DNA of 54,181 nucleotides from Chromera velia (taxonomy: Eukaryota; Sar; Chromeraceae), in the NCBI GenBank assembly GCA_018398765.1, contig JAHBMJ010000088.1, positions 1-54,181 on the forward strand, given 5' to 3'. Within the stretch, counting starts at the first letter, position 1. Every line of letters starts with the position of its first letter. Below, piece after piece: positions 1 through 10,955 of the stretch. Below the pieces are notes generated by a model, which was not told where the DNA came from, searched no databases, and was given only the letters and a program-made list of their open reading frames with translations. A program made the translations under genes and the position numbers.

Positions 1-225
1 TTTGCTGTCTGGCTGTTAAGAGAGAATGAAAGGGACAGCAACAAAGGACAGAGAAAGTGACACAGCTGCATGGTCAAGCCTAGACAGTTCTGCTGGCTGT
101 TTCACATCGAGGTGAGTACAAGCACGGAGGAGGGGGGGATCAACGAGAAAAAAGTCAATCAGAGTGTGACCTCTACCTTTTCAGAGGAAGGTGCAGTCAC
201 GTGAGAAAGAACGTGCTTCCCCACT

Positions 226-735
226 CTAAACGGGGGCAGAACCATCAATGCAGAGACCATTTAAAGGGAGAAGATTCGTTAGTTTACAGAGTTTTAAAAG
301 AGAACGGCCCTGCTGATCAACTTTTCGGTTGCAAGACGAAGTACGGACTACTCCCGATACATTCTCTTCCTGAATGACTCCGTTCTCATCTTGTACCCCC
401 CTATCCCAAATAATTCCTTTTGGCAGCTCATCGGAGATGTGAGCGTTGAAATCACTAGTCACAATTCTCCTTTCCTCTAGAAAAACTTCCGATAATGCAT
501 CTGTCAGGCGCTCCCAGTGGCTCGGATCCCCGCCTGCCTCTGCTCTCCCAGTAGACCGTCCGTGTAGCACATATACTCCAAACATATGCAGAATAGAGGA
601 CTTGCTGTGTGCATCGAATCCACCAACATGCAATGACGCACGCAGCATGGATGGGCCGACCAGTTCGATCTCAGGCCTTAGTCGGCCTCTCAATGACTTC
701 TGAATTAGGACAGCGACCCCCCCGGTATCCTTGTC
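226..735 (-). pseudogene. LINE retrotransposon endonuclease (APE/EEP) fragment
   Basis: The minus-strand frame reads as part of an exonuclease-endonuclease-phosphatase domain of a non-LTR retrotransposon, which nicks target DNA for target-primed reverse transcription. Upstream in the same frame is a GGVAVLIQKSL-type segment (about 695-735). Downstream come a W..L..AL block, the motif IVTSDFNAH with the Asp/Asn of the phosphodiesterase core, and a late D..G..LL.LC...NLL.LNG block typical of LINE endonucleases. No reverse transcriptase follows, so only a 5' part of an element remains. The long open stretch has no credible ATG of its own. Family membership is inferred from these motifs, and the clade cannot be told. 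Confidence 0.6.
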
Positions 736-847
736 CTGTTCTAACGCTTCCTTCCTGCCTCTACCACTTCTTCCTCCCCCAAGGTGCTGTCTAACCCATT
801 CTCGGTGGGAGAAATTCTTGCCTGAATGAAGAGAGTATTCAAGAGGA

Positions 848-899
<52 letters not shown>

Positions 900-1340
900 C
901 GGTCTATAGGCCATCATGCAGTGCATAAGTCTAGGACAATGCTTTATTACCCCTTTGCCAGACCTGCATCATACAACGGGAGGGGGCTTCATTCTTGCAA
1001 CTCTAAATACCCTGCATCTAGAAGATGCTTTCTAAATCACTGATTGATTGATTGATTGATTGATTGATATGTTCCGCCCTAGGGCCTTCCTGCTATGTTT
1101 ATCTGTCGCCGATGTCGTTTCCCTTCTGTGGGAGGAGTGTGACAACTGCAATAGAGACTCTCAGGCAGTAGAGGCAAACAGGAAGACCGGTGGAGAGGGA
1201 GGACGGGAAATGTACTTGGGAGATGGAAAAAGAACATTCAAAAGGTGAGACGGGAAGAGAGGTAAGTAACCATCACATGCATCGAATCGCAGGTCTTACG
1301 ATGGAGGGCGCAGACAGATGTTTCGCAAGAGTCGCAGGGC
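736..1340. repeat. Simple repeats and copy 1 of an ATT-tailed dispersed repeat
   Basis: An (ATT)n run lies at about 847-897 and a (TGAT)n run at 1041-1068. The ATT run is followed by AATCGGTCTATAGGCCATCA and GTGCAT at 897-926. The same 24-base word follows two other ATT runs at 1421-1450 and 1457-1483. No gene is visible here. Confidence 0.8.
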
Positions 1341-1342
1341 GG

Positions 1343-1382
<40 letters not shown>

Positions 1383-1485
1383 TCATCATCATCATCATCA
1401 TCATCATGTCATATTATATTAATCAGTCTATAGGCCATCATGCAATGCATTATTATTATTAATCGGTCTATAGGCCATCATGCGC
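1341..1485 (-). repeat. (ATT)n/(ATC)n microsatellite with two more copies of the tail word
   Basis: (ATT)n at 1344-1380 runs directly into (ATC)n at 1381-1408. Two copies of the word AATC(A/G)GTCTATAGGCCATC then follow (1421-1447 and 1461-1483), the second again preceded by ATT units. Read on the minus strand, each copy ends ...GGCCTATAGACCGATT followed by (AAT)n. That is how 3' ends of several LINE and SINE families look. The assignment to a retroposon tail is inference. Confidence 0.6.
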
Positions 1486-3480
1486 CATATACGCTATGAA
1501 TGTGATGGTCGGGACGCGCGAAGTGGCTGGGGTGTGGACTCAGGCCTCCTGCGTACGTCATGCATGCATGTTTTCGACTCGCGATTATAGTGCGCATGCA
1601 TGCAAAGATTTGAGTCTGGAGATCGATCAGACTGACTGAGCAGAGTATGATTGAGAAGGAGGGGTCCTGACTTTCAGTCTGAGGCCCAAGGAATGAGACA
1701 CTGCCTCTGTGGGCAGCTCAGAAAGAGATACACGTTTTTTCATGTGTGACGGATTGATTGAATTTCCATTCCAGCGGCTGGTTTAGAACAGTCTCCTTGA
1801 TCGATTGAAGAACTTTAACGACGCTGGACATCCTTCCCGGTAAGTCAGACTTTCTAAATATTTGATCGAGTTGATCTCTTTCATCTCAATGTTCTAGACA
1901 GCTCTAGAGTAAGCACACTCATATACGCCATCACCATCGGCCCATAATAGGCGTCTAGCATTCGGTAAGTCAATGACATATATATACACATACCATATAT
2001 ATATGTTATTATGAATTAATTTTTTAAAAGGAATTTTTAATCATGTTCGTAGACTCTGGTTGCCAAGAGTTGAATTTGGTTTCAAAAAGAAATTTATTTT
2101 TAATGGCATTTCTTATACGTGATACCCCTAGTACCCCCCCTACAAAACTGGGTTAAATTCCTCAGGAATCTAATGGAATAATACTGGAATTTAATGGAAT
2201 TTACCGTTGGAAGTTAGTGAAATTATGTGAATTTTAGTAGAATCTATTTGTTTAAATTCCACTAAATTCTATAAACTTTAAATGTTTATTTCTTGCCATC
2301 TAGAAAGAGTTAGAAGTAGTTAGAAGCTCAAATTACCAGTGTATATACATCTTATTATAAGATTTAGGAAACGATCGCTTTTTTTTTTCTTTTTTTTTTT
2401 AGCTAGTGTAGGGCCTAGAGTTTTTATATCAAAATACGTAAATCAAAAAGCATATAAAAGATTGATCTCGAGTGTTGCACCACTTTTTGTTTTTTGTGAG
2501 ATGCGAGGTGAGGAGATTCTTCTGGTTTTTATGGTACTTTGTACTATAATTCCATCCATTCATGCACACAGTGAGAGAGACGGCAACCTAAAGGGTTAAA
2601 AAAGACTTCAAAAAAGAGAATGTCCATTTCTCCTGGAGTTTCTTCCTTTCTATCTCCTCCCTTGGTACACTGCCTGGGAAAAGCACTGCAATTCTTTGCT
2701 GAAGGCGCTTTCTAGTTGTTGTGGAGCTGTGTTAAAAGTTGTGAGGACGTAAAAAAACCTGCAGCAAGGGGGTTCCCCCTTCCAGCGAGACCCTGTACAG
2801 TGCGGCAAGCTCATGCAAATTATATTATAAGGTCTTGAGATTTACTATCGAAAGAACGATGACTTCCGTTCTTCGGAGGGGCACAGGCACATTCTGGTGG
2901 AGGCAGAATTGCAGAGTCAACTGCGACCCTTGCACAGACCGGACCCCCCGGCCCCCACCCCTGCTATTGTGCATGAAGACTTAGTGAGGGATGGACGTTC
3001 TCCCTGCGGTATCAGCAGCCTGACCATCATCCCGACCCCCGTTTCTCTTTTTGATTTTGCTCAACAATCATCAAAACTTCTTTTTCAAGTTGATACGCCC
3101 CCAAAACTTGCCAAGAATGATCGGTGACTCAAGCTAAGGAATCATTAATTTTTATTAATTTTATTCCAATCAGCGAGCAAGTCATCATAAAGCTTTTTGA
3201 CATTGCTCTGCCCCTCGAAGGGACTCCATGCCACAGTGACCTAGTTAGGCCCATTCTAATCAGTCGATCAATCACTTTCTCCTTTTTCTCTTCCTTAAAG
3301 TCCCTCCTCACTCTCTCCTCTCATTCTCTATTTGTGGTCAAGGATTGCATCATGTGACGAGCGATCGTCCCTCAGTTTCTCCACTCTGTTTAGACTTGTA
3401 TTTTCGGGAGCGCACCCGGTTTGGAGAGAGCGATGGGTGGGGGAAGGAACTCCCATTAATTTTAACTCTCCCCGCGGCTC
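1486..3480. other. Non-coding stretch, AT-rich, no gene seen
   Basis: No reading frame here carries recognisable domain motifs. The stretch has TGCATGCATG palindromes around 1560-1605, a poly-T run near 2380-2400, and an imperfect inverted arrangement of GGAATTTAATGGAATTTA-like words at about 2180-2270. Otherwise I see nothing. Confidence 0.6.
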
Positions 3481-3486
3481 CCAGGC

Positions 3487-3560
3487 AGATGAAGAAGAAG
3501 AAAAAGAAGAAGAAGAAGAAGAAGAAGAAGAAGAAGAAGAAAAAGAAGAAGAAAGAGAGG
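3487..3560 (+). repeat. (GAA)n microsatellite
   Basis: A nearly pure GAA/AAGAAG run of about 70 bases. The long poly-Glu, poly-Lys and poly-Ser reading frames over it are artefacts of the repeat. Confidence 0.9.
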
Positions 3561-3987
3561 AAGAGGTGACCATCGTGTCAGCAAAATGTTCGCCATCTCA
3601 TCAGACAGCGCTCATTCCACCTCTGACATCCTCTTTGACTGACGGTGGTGTTAGAAGGCACCTGTGAGGGCCTTTTAAGAACTTAGTGACGCGTTTACTG
3701 TCGCTGAACGGTTCAGTTGCCGGAAGAAACAGTTTTATGTCTCCTTAGTTTGACACAATTCCCAAAAATTGCTCAATCTCCTGTCGTTTCATGCTTTGAC
3801 GGAGGATGTAGAGGACTTTGTTGACATCGTTGTTTTTGTTGAAAGCGGAGAAGCTACCGAGCATCCCATAGGCATACACTCCTCCCTCTCTACCAAAGGA
3901 GACGCAGACGAAGACGTGAACCCAGACGGCAGAGACACCTGCCTCGGAGGAGGACTCCTCGAGGAGGAAGATTAATCGACCCCCTAC

Positions 3988-3995
3988 CCAACACC
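3988..3995. repeat. Left target-site duplication CCAACACC
   Basis: Identical to 4932-4939 and immediately adjacent to the inverted terminal repeat of the hAT-like element. Confidence 0.85.
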
Positions 3996-4931
3996 CAGTG
4001 CATGGTACAATCAAATTGCAATTTAATTGCTGAAAGCAGTTGGACCGAAGTAATAATTGTAATAATTGCAATTAATTGCCAATAATTGCTCATATATTGA
4101 AAAATTGACTTATTTAAGGCCAGTATATAAGTTATAGAGGGTTTGTTAGGCTGTATTCAATGTTTAAGACTAAATTCAAGTCGGTATACAACAAAAAATT
4201 AGCATTCTACCTGGATTAGAAGTGAAAAATAGCTGTTAAGCTATTAACTTATTATATATACCTATAATATTATACATATAACAACTTCTGGTTTGGTATC
4301 AATTTTACGTAAGGTATTCATAGTATGTGTTTGAATATAAAACACGCTTTCTTTTTAATTAATTGCAATAAAAATTTATGTGTTCATTACTGCAAATGAT
4401 ATGACAAAGACACTTAGACACAAGCAATGTTTTGAAATCATGCATGTAACCAAGACACATGTTGCGATCGCGTCTGTCCGTCTAGGGAATCGTAGGCAGT
4501 TTGCAAGGAATTGTGTCGACCTCCTACATTCCAAGACCGAGACTTGATCAGTTAGCATACATGAATGCATTCATTAAGAGAAATGCACACCATAGAGCAA
4601 CATGCATACGAGCACAAAATCAGATGCAGACAATGTATGACATGCTTAAATAATGCCCATGAAACGATAAAAGTTAGGCTTTTCACCTGTCCAGTAAACG
4701 CGTTGATCAAACTGCTCACTGCTAACATGCTCAGACAGTTGTATCTCCAGTTTTATGGCCTGAGCAACTGTGTGAATATCCCAGTAGGAATGGTTGATCT
4801 TCAGAAAAGTAATTCCCTAAAAGTATGCAATTAATTGCAATGAATTGCTCAGTGCCTAGACGCCAGCAAGCAATTGTTGCTTCCAATTAATTGCAATAAT
4901 TGTAATTACAGTAATTGCTTCCCATGCACTG
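3996..4931. mobile_element. Non-autonomous hAT-like DNA transposon, 936 bp
   Basis: The ends are perfect 10-base inverted repeats, CAGTGCATGG at 3996-4005 and CCATGCACTG at 4922-4931. They are flanked by identical 8-base direct repeats CCAACACC at 3988-3995 and 4932-4939. An 8-bp target duplication and CAGTG-type termini are hallmarks of the hAT superfamily. Near both ends lie clusters of AATTGCAATTAATTGC-like words (about 4010-4095 and 4825-4920) in inverted arrangement, plausible subterminal transposase-binding repeats. The interior is AT-rich and carries no transposase, so mobilisation would need an enzyme in trans. Superfamily assignment rests on the duplication length and termini only. 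Confidence 0.8.
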
Positions 4932-4939
4932 CCAACACC
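4932..4939. repeat. Right target-site duplication CCAACACC
   Basis: Pairs exactly with 3988-3995. Removing one copy and the element restores an open frame on the minus strand. Confidence 0.85.
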
Positions 4940-5090
4940 CCACGAGGATCACCCACTTCTCCCCTTGTTGTTTCCTCATGTCCACTTGCAGCTGTCGTCT
5001 ATGATTGCTGCAGAAAGCTGCTGGAGGGCTGCTCCAGGGGGGGTATACACCATTGCCTGCCAGGGAGTGGGCAAGCTCCTTCACTGCAAA

Positions 5091-6975
5091 TATAAGAGAG
5101 GGGAGTCAGAAAAGGGCATCAACTGAAGGCGTGACGTACAAGTTTATCTATAAGACCATGAAAGAATTTAATGAGTTAAGTGCAAACAGATACAGCTAGG
5201 CTCTTATCTGGGCTCTATGGCAGTATCAAGCATAGACAGACAGTCATCGACAGAACAAAACCAACCAATTAACCTAGCCAATTAACAGTATGGCAGATAG
5301 AGGGACAAACATATAAGCAGAATGATAGCAAGTCTATTTCAGATGAACGGCCCAGTTGTTCACAACAACACTATGTGAGTGCAAGGAGTGCAGCAAGGCT
5401 AGGTGTTACAGAGAGATGAACAAAGAGAAACATGCCTGAAGATCAATCAAGCAGCCGTAAAATATCATAAAATATTTCAAGATAGGCGGGATGATACTGA
5501 GAAAAGGCCCATATATGCAGGTAAACATAGTGTTTCATATGAAGAGTAAGATATTTCTCTTTTTTGTGGTGCAATCTGAGTGCCTGATTGCTGAACTCAT
5601 ATATAGGATTCCCCTAAGCAGCTTCTCTCTGTTTGTTTTTTTCCAGGACCCTTGGCTCTTTACAGCATAAAGAAATCCATCTTGGTGCCATCGTAGAAAG
5701 GTTAAAGGAGTGTATCTCCTACTAAACAGTTTGTGGAGGACAATCGCAGACGTCAACATGCCAAAAAGCACAAGTTTGTACGAACTGTCTGTAATAAAGA
5801 CCGTAGTGAACAGTAAATAGCGGTAGTAGCTCTAGCAAACGACCGCTACGGTATGAGAAGTGCAATGAAGTGCTTCACTAAAGAGCCACAGGTAGTCTCA
5901 TCCATGCACCTCGAAACTTACGACGGTCACCCCCTACACCACCTCAGCAATGGTCGTGCCCATCGCAAACATATCGAAGCCTCGAAGGAGGGGTATCACT
6001 GAATCACTTTCCCTTCCGGAGCAACGAAGCCCCCAACATAATAGTTGGGGAGCCCCGCCACAGTGAAGGGCACTCCCCCTTCACTCCCCTGTTAGAACCG
6101 CTACGCGACCGCCAAAAAGGCCTTATGCCGTCCTTTCTGTCTCTATTCTTTGTTGACCTGCTGATACCCCCCGTCCGTTCTCTTTTTCTCCAACACTAAT
6201 TTCTACTTTCCAAGATTCACCATCACTCTGCACCCACCTTCCGTCTTCTCAAGACTTCCTCCTCCAGGACCTCCCGACAGCGGTCGATAGACCCCCTGCT
6301 ACTGTCTCACTGCTTCATCCGTATATGATACCTGTTCTTGTAATACCTGCAAGATCTACACCTTAAATCACTTTGATTTTCTTGATGTTGAGGAGTTTGT
6401 GCGCGAGGGACGTAAATATCCAGACACCATCGGAACAAACATGGAGCAACTCGATACAAACATCATGAAATTTCCCACTCCCGAAATCCCAACTGCCAGA
6501 CATCACAAAACCCCCATGTAGCTGCGTGCAGGGGTAAAAGTCTCTGTCCCAGAATAGGTGTCCTTAGGCGTAGGTTAAGTCGACCGTCCTCAGTCCGACA
6601 TTGCTGGACGTCTCCACTGCGAAGAAGGTCACCTGTATGCAACAGTACACAACACGAACCATGTGAAGTTTTGTCCCTGATCGGAGTACCGTTAGAGTGT
6701 AAGAGCACAGAATCGAAGCAGACAATCAGAAACAATCAGTCTTAATGCTGAGAAATGTGGGCAAACACACCTGGGGGAGGTAGATTGGAGAGTTCTTCCT
6801 CAGTTAACACTTGGCTTTGCTGTACCAGATTTGCTCTTCAACATATCTCCTCAAGCATAAAAATATCTTCCAATGAAAAGCGAGTCTCCAGACCATCTGA
6901 TACAACCAATATATCAGCGTCCACGTGGAATGTCCAGCTTTTTCTATCCTTTAAAGTAGGATGCAATAACATATG
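5091..6975. other. Non-coding stretch, no gene seen
   Basis: Several short open frames exist on both strands (for example minus 5535-5771 and 6463-6735), but none shows a domain motif or splice context I trust. A pyrimidine-rich, moderately GC-rich block at about 5880-6260 differs from the AT-rich flanks and may be an old repeat. Confidence 0.5.
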
Positions 6976-6979
6976 CCAT

Positions 6980-7854
6980 CTTACCCTGCTGTCCAGCAAT
7001 GGTCGACAACGAGGTGAATCGCCTCTACATGTCAGGTCATATATGAATGATTAGCCTCTACATATCATAGTTAACAACATCGTCAGCAACTGTCTTATAT
7101 CATATGTGGACCTTGCACATGGGGAAGCTAATGAAAAATACTAGACCACTAAGCATTAACGCTAGACAACCGGACAATAATGCCCAGCATCCTAGCAAAA
7201 ATGTTTAACGTTCGATCAAAAATGTTAGGCTGTCAAGCATTTATACTGAAATGAATAAAACCACCGTACGTAGCCTTAGATATTAATTTTGTATACCGGG
7301 TCATTATATTTCTCACTCTACTGTCTAGCAACGGTCGACAACGAGGTGAATCACCTCTACATATCAGGTCATACATGAATGATTAGCCTCTACATGTCAT
7401 AGTTGACAATATCGTCAGTGACGAATGACTCGAGTGATTAGACGGAATGAACTTAAGAGTGAACTTGATACTATAAGTACATCAAACAATAAATTGCAAA
7501 TAAATTAGGCTATCATAATACCATATATAATACCTATAAAGCATTCAACAGCATTTATAAACGCTATAGACATAATATATAACTAAATTTAGAAATGCTA
7601 GGCATCTTTTCATGAATGCTAGACTAAATGATACTAGATGCAAGACTGCTTACCATCAATGCTAGATTGTTATTCATTAGATGGCATTGCATGATAAACC
7701 TAGTCTAGGTTGATAACCTGATGTGCGGCAAGGTTAGTAACCTAGACATAGCAATGCTATTCATTTTTACAAGACCTCCTTAGATGAGGTACTGAACTTC
7801 AACATATAGAGGCGATTTATCCCGTTGTTGACCGTTGCTAGACGGTAGGGTAAG
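6980..7854. mobile_element. MITE-like inverted-repeat element
   Basis: About 53 bases at 6980-7032 (starting CTTACCCTG) match the reverse complement of 7802-7854 with nine mismatches, all transitions. A third, direct copy of the left end and its neighbour lies inside (about 7313-7425 repeats 6983-7090). Between them are many short GCTAGAC/ATGCTAG words. There is no coding capacity. I could not find a convincing target duplication, so the true termini and superfamily are unknown. Confidence 0.5.
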
Positions 7855-9770
7855 CTGCAGGAGGACATATTCAACACGACACCAGTTAGCCAAAAATAGA
7901 CTTCAAAATCAATACTCAGTCGCTCAGATCAAAGTCCAGACAGAGTCCAGGAAGGGTTTGAAGAGTGTTGGTAGTGTTTGTAGAACCGACTGACACTTTA
8001 GCAACTTCGTTTAGGTCAAACAACAGTCGTTTGGTGCTCGGACCAGTCATAAAATTTTTGAGCCGGTTAAGCTAGGTCTGCAGGGCAGCGGTGATCATTT
8101 GTTCCATACATGCACGTCTGTATGCATGCATGACCTGCCGCCACCGTGTGTATAAACGTGTGGTGCGGTTCTGCACATCTCAGGCTAAGACCAGGCTTTG
8201 CAGCCTTTGCCTCTAGGCTTATACCTCTGCGCTTAGCTACGAGCTCACTGCTCAGTCTACTGTAAGGCAGTCTGAAATCGAAACGAATTTACGCATTTTT
8301 ATGGCTCGAGTTCAATAAATCCAGCAATAAATAATGAATAAATAAATGAAACCTACGACGCTAATATCGGTCTATCGGTCTCACAGAGAGTAACCTATAG
8401 AGAGTAACTGGCTTAAAGTTTGTTCCTAGTATCTGGCCTATACGTCTTTCGTCTCTTCCTTCTGTCCTGGTTACTGCTCTCGCTGTTAGCTCTCTCTCTC
8501 ATGCGACCTCATACTTGATGCTGCTCCATCCGAATGCCTTCTTCGGCATTTGCTAAATACTTACTACCTCTTAGTCATGACCAGCACACTGCCTACTCCT
8601 CCTTCCTCCCAGCCCTCCCCCTGCACTCCTCTGGTCCCCCGAATGCACGCGCTTGCCGCTTTCAGGGGGGTAAAGAGTAACAGAGAGACAAAACCATTTT
8701 TTTTTGTAACATATAATTTGTATAATAAAATGATTCAGTGATGTACTGAAGACAGTTATGGAAACACAAAGATGTTTTTTAGATTGTATTAGATTGATAA
8801 CTAGGAGTGGGTACTAAAGTTTTTTTTATAATATAGTTTGCCTGAAAAACTTTAAACTTTAACTTTAACTTTAAAAGTAAACCTAGAAGTAAACATGCAA
8901 TCAGGCATACAAAAGTTGATCTAGAAGAGTCTAAAAAGACGTTGCTAGAGAAGTTGATTTCATTTATATCATTGCAGACAAAGTTAATGTTTTATATAAA
9001 TCTATGCAGGAAATACTAGGTTAGCCAGAGCCTGTATGGCTCACCAGCTTTAACCCCATATATCATCCTCATCATCATATATGACTAGATAAGTGATAAG
9101 TGATAAGTGATTTAGTGGTGCCCTCTAGGGTGCTCTAGAGCACTGTCGCCGTTTTGTCTTGTAGAGGTTGCCCCTGCAAAGCGACTAGTTATGTATGACT
9201 AGGTATACTAGTTATGTAAAAGTTTCAGAACTTTGAAAACGATGCATATAATGCATTACTATATTAATGGCAATTCTTATAAAAATTCTTAGAAACAACT
9301 TTGATATAAATTCAAAGAACCGGCAACTTTGGTCCTCTAGGGTCCTTCTCTAGAAAGTCTACTGAGTTAATAAGTCACCGATGATTATCTCTAATATAAA
9401 CATAAATTTAAACCTGAATAAACTCAGCTTCTACCACTTCCTATATGGGTTAGTCAATTAGTTTAGTTATAACCGACATAATAACGGACATAAACTACAT
9501 GAAAAATTCTTTTTTAAAATATTTTTAGATAAAGTCTAGAGGGCAAAAAATTTTTTTTTTTAAAAAAAATTAAAACTTTAGTGTTCACTCCTAGATTGAC
9601 AATATCATATACAATATCATTATCATCATTTCTAAGTACTTCTAGCAAAACCCTAGACAATACTAGACAGCTAGAAATTATGTAAGAGTTACTAGTAACG
9701 TGATGATTGAGGGTTAAATCCTAGATTTAGCGACACCAAATCCCAAACCACTAGCAAGGCTTTGAGGACA
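7855..9770. other. Non-coding AT-rich stretch with a dispersed repeat
   Basis: No gene is seen. The segment at about 9085-9180, around TTTAGTGGTG and TTTTGTCTTGTAGAGGT, reappears in diverged form at about 44100-44195. That marks both as copies of one dispersed repeat family. Confidence 0.5.
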
Positions 9771-10130
9771 ACCCAGAGCACATATTCATAGGGGGGGGGG
9801 ATGAGGAAGCCTGCATGCCAATCGGATGATTCGCCTCAACTTGCCTTATTCGACAGAATGGACCTTCTTGAGACAGTCGGCTATAGCTTTGGAACCGTTT
9901 CTAGGCAGAATTGTGCACAACAGTAACACCATATCCTTCATTTTTTTCTTACCCAGAGCACACATTCATGGGGGGGGGGATGAGGAAGCCTGCATGCCAG
10001 TTGGATTGATTCGCCTCAACTTGCCTTATCGACAGAATAGACCTTCTTGAGACAGTCGGCTATAGCTTTGAAACCGCTTCTAGGCAGGATTATGCAAAAC
10101 AGCAACACCATATCCTTCATTTTCTTCTCA
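9771..10130. repeat. 180-bp tandem duplication at a LINE 3' end
   Basis: Two head-to-tail copies, 9771-9950 and 9951-10130, each starting ACCCAGAGCACA and carrying a run of G's. The second copy is part of the LINE-like reading frame on the minus strand and encodes its C-terminus. The first is an extra copy of the same 3' end. The copies differ by scattered substitutions, so the duplication is not recent. Confidence 0.8.
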
Positions 10131-10546
10131 TTATCAGAAGTGCCCCTCCCGGTTGCACCTGCAACGCATTGTGCAATCTGTATTCTTATGTCAATGGGCG
10201 CTTTCTGCTTCGCAATTTCATACAGTTTTTTCAGCCTGTTCCGTTCCTTTTCTGTGTCCTTACACTCCGTCAGGACATGAACCTCATCTTTGATCATACG
10301 CGAGGGGGACAAACATTTATCGCACAGCCGTTCTGGTTGGGTTCTATCTATATCCCCCCCTGTGAAAGCCCTGAAAAGCGTACGGAAGCCTGCGGAGGAC
10401 TGCAGCAGACTCTTTAGCAGAGGTTCAACACTGCACTCTATTATTTCACTTCTCGGACGCCATTTCCTTTCATACAGAAAGTGCATGGCCAAATGCTGTC
10501 TGGACGGATTCTCTGATTGGATTGGACGTAAATGTTTTTTCACCAT
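10016..10546 (-). pseudogene. LINE ORF C-terminal fragment with Cys-rich motif
   Basis: About 176 codons are open on the minus strand. The frame contains RLCDKC, then 10 or so residues, then DEVHVLTEC and a basic segment with KERNRLKKL. A C..C...DE.H.L..C arrangement near the end of the protein is typical of the C-terminus of LINE reverse-transcriptase polyproteins. No RT catalytic motif is present upstream, so this is a 5'-truncated copy, the usual outcome of incomplete target-primed reverse transcription. It lies just downstream of the last exon of the ligase gene and in the same orientation. It is not part of that gene. Confidence 0.5.
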
Positions 10547-10955
10547 TACAAAGTGTCACACAGATCGAGGCCCGACAGTGGACCGCGGAGCAACCCAGAA
10601 TATAAATCCTAATCCTAAATTATTTCAAGTTGTTATTTTAAGAAACATATTACCAGTCATAATATATATTTTTTTTAATTTTTGTCATTTTTTTGTGGTT
10701 GTTTTAAAAACACCTCTCGAAGTTAGGCTAGAACTAGCAAGAACTTGCTGCTCAGCTTGCGCCGACTTGCCGAACGCTAAACGCCGAAGGCCGATGGCAT
10801 ATGATCATGATAATGATTTATGAAGTTAACAACAAATGAATCCGATGCTTGGTTGTAGGCCGCCAAGCCCGGCGAGGTCCACAGAAGCAAACTACGACAA
10901 GAACACCACATCAACATTCGACTTTAAGGGTGTTCCCTTCTTCCTAAATCAGGAG

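Larger units (their letters stand above)
3745..5090 (-). pseudogene. Unrecognised coding exon split by a DNA transposon
   Basis: On the minus strand, 5084-4932 and 3987-3745 are in one continuous frame once the inserted element and one copy of its target duplication are skipped. About 130 codons then stay open, ending in a TAA-type stop at 3745. The right part begins just after a good splice acceptor (ATATTTGCAG), so it could be the last exon of an intron-containing gene. The left part reads like a soluble protein (for example FGREGGVYAYGMLG and VLYILRQSMKRQEIEQFLG). I do not recognise the family. Chance openness cannot be excluded for a frame this short, and no convincing upstream exon was found. 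Confidence 0.4.

Noticed and set aside
2339-2599. Small secreted or membrane protein at 2339-2599
   Set aside because: The Phe run comes from poly-T, no conserved motif, no splice or promoter context.
3332-3667. Long open frames rich in Glu/Lys/Ser
   Set aside because: They are produced by the (GAA)n microsatellite in three frames on both strands.
226-10546. The two LINE fragments as one 10-kb element
   Set aside because: They share strand, but the endonuclease piece should lie upstream of the C-terminal piece on the minus strand, and it lies downstream; no RT connects them. They are separate insertions.
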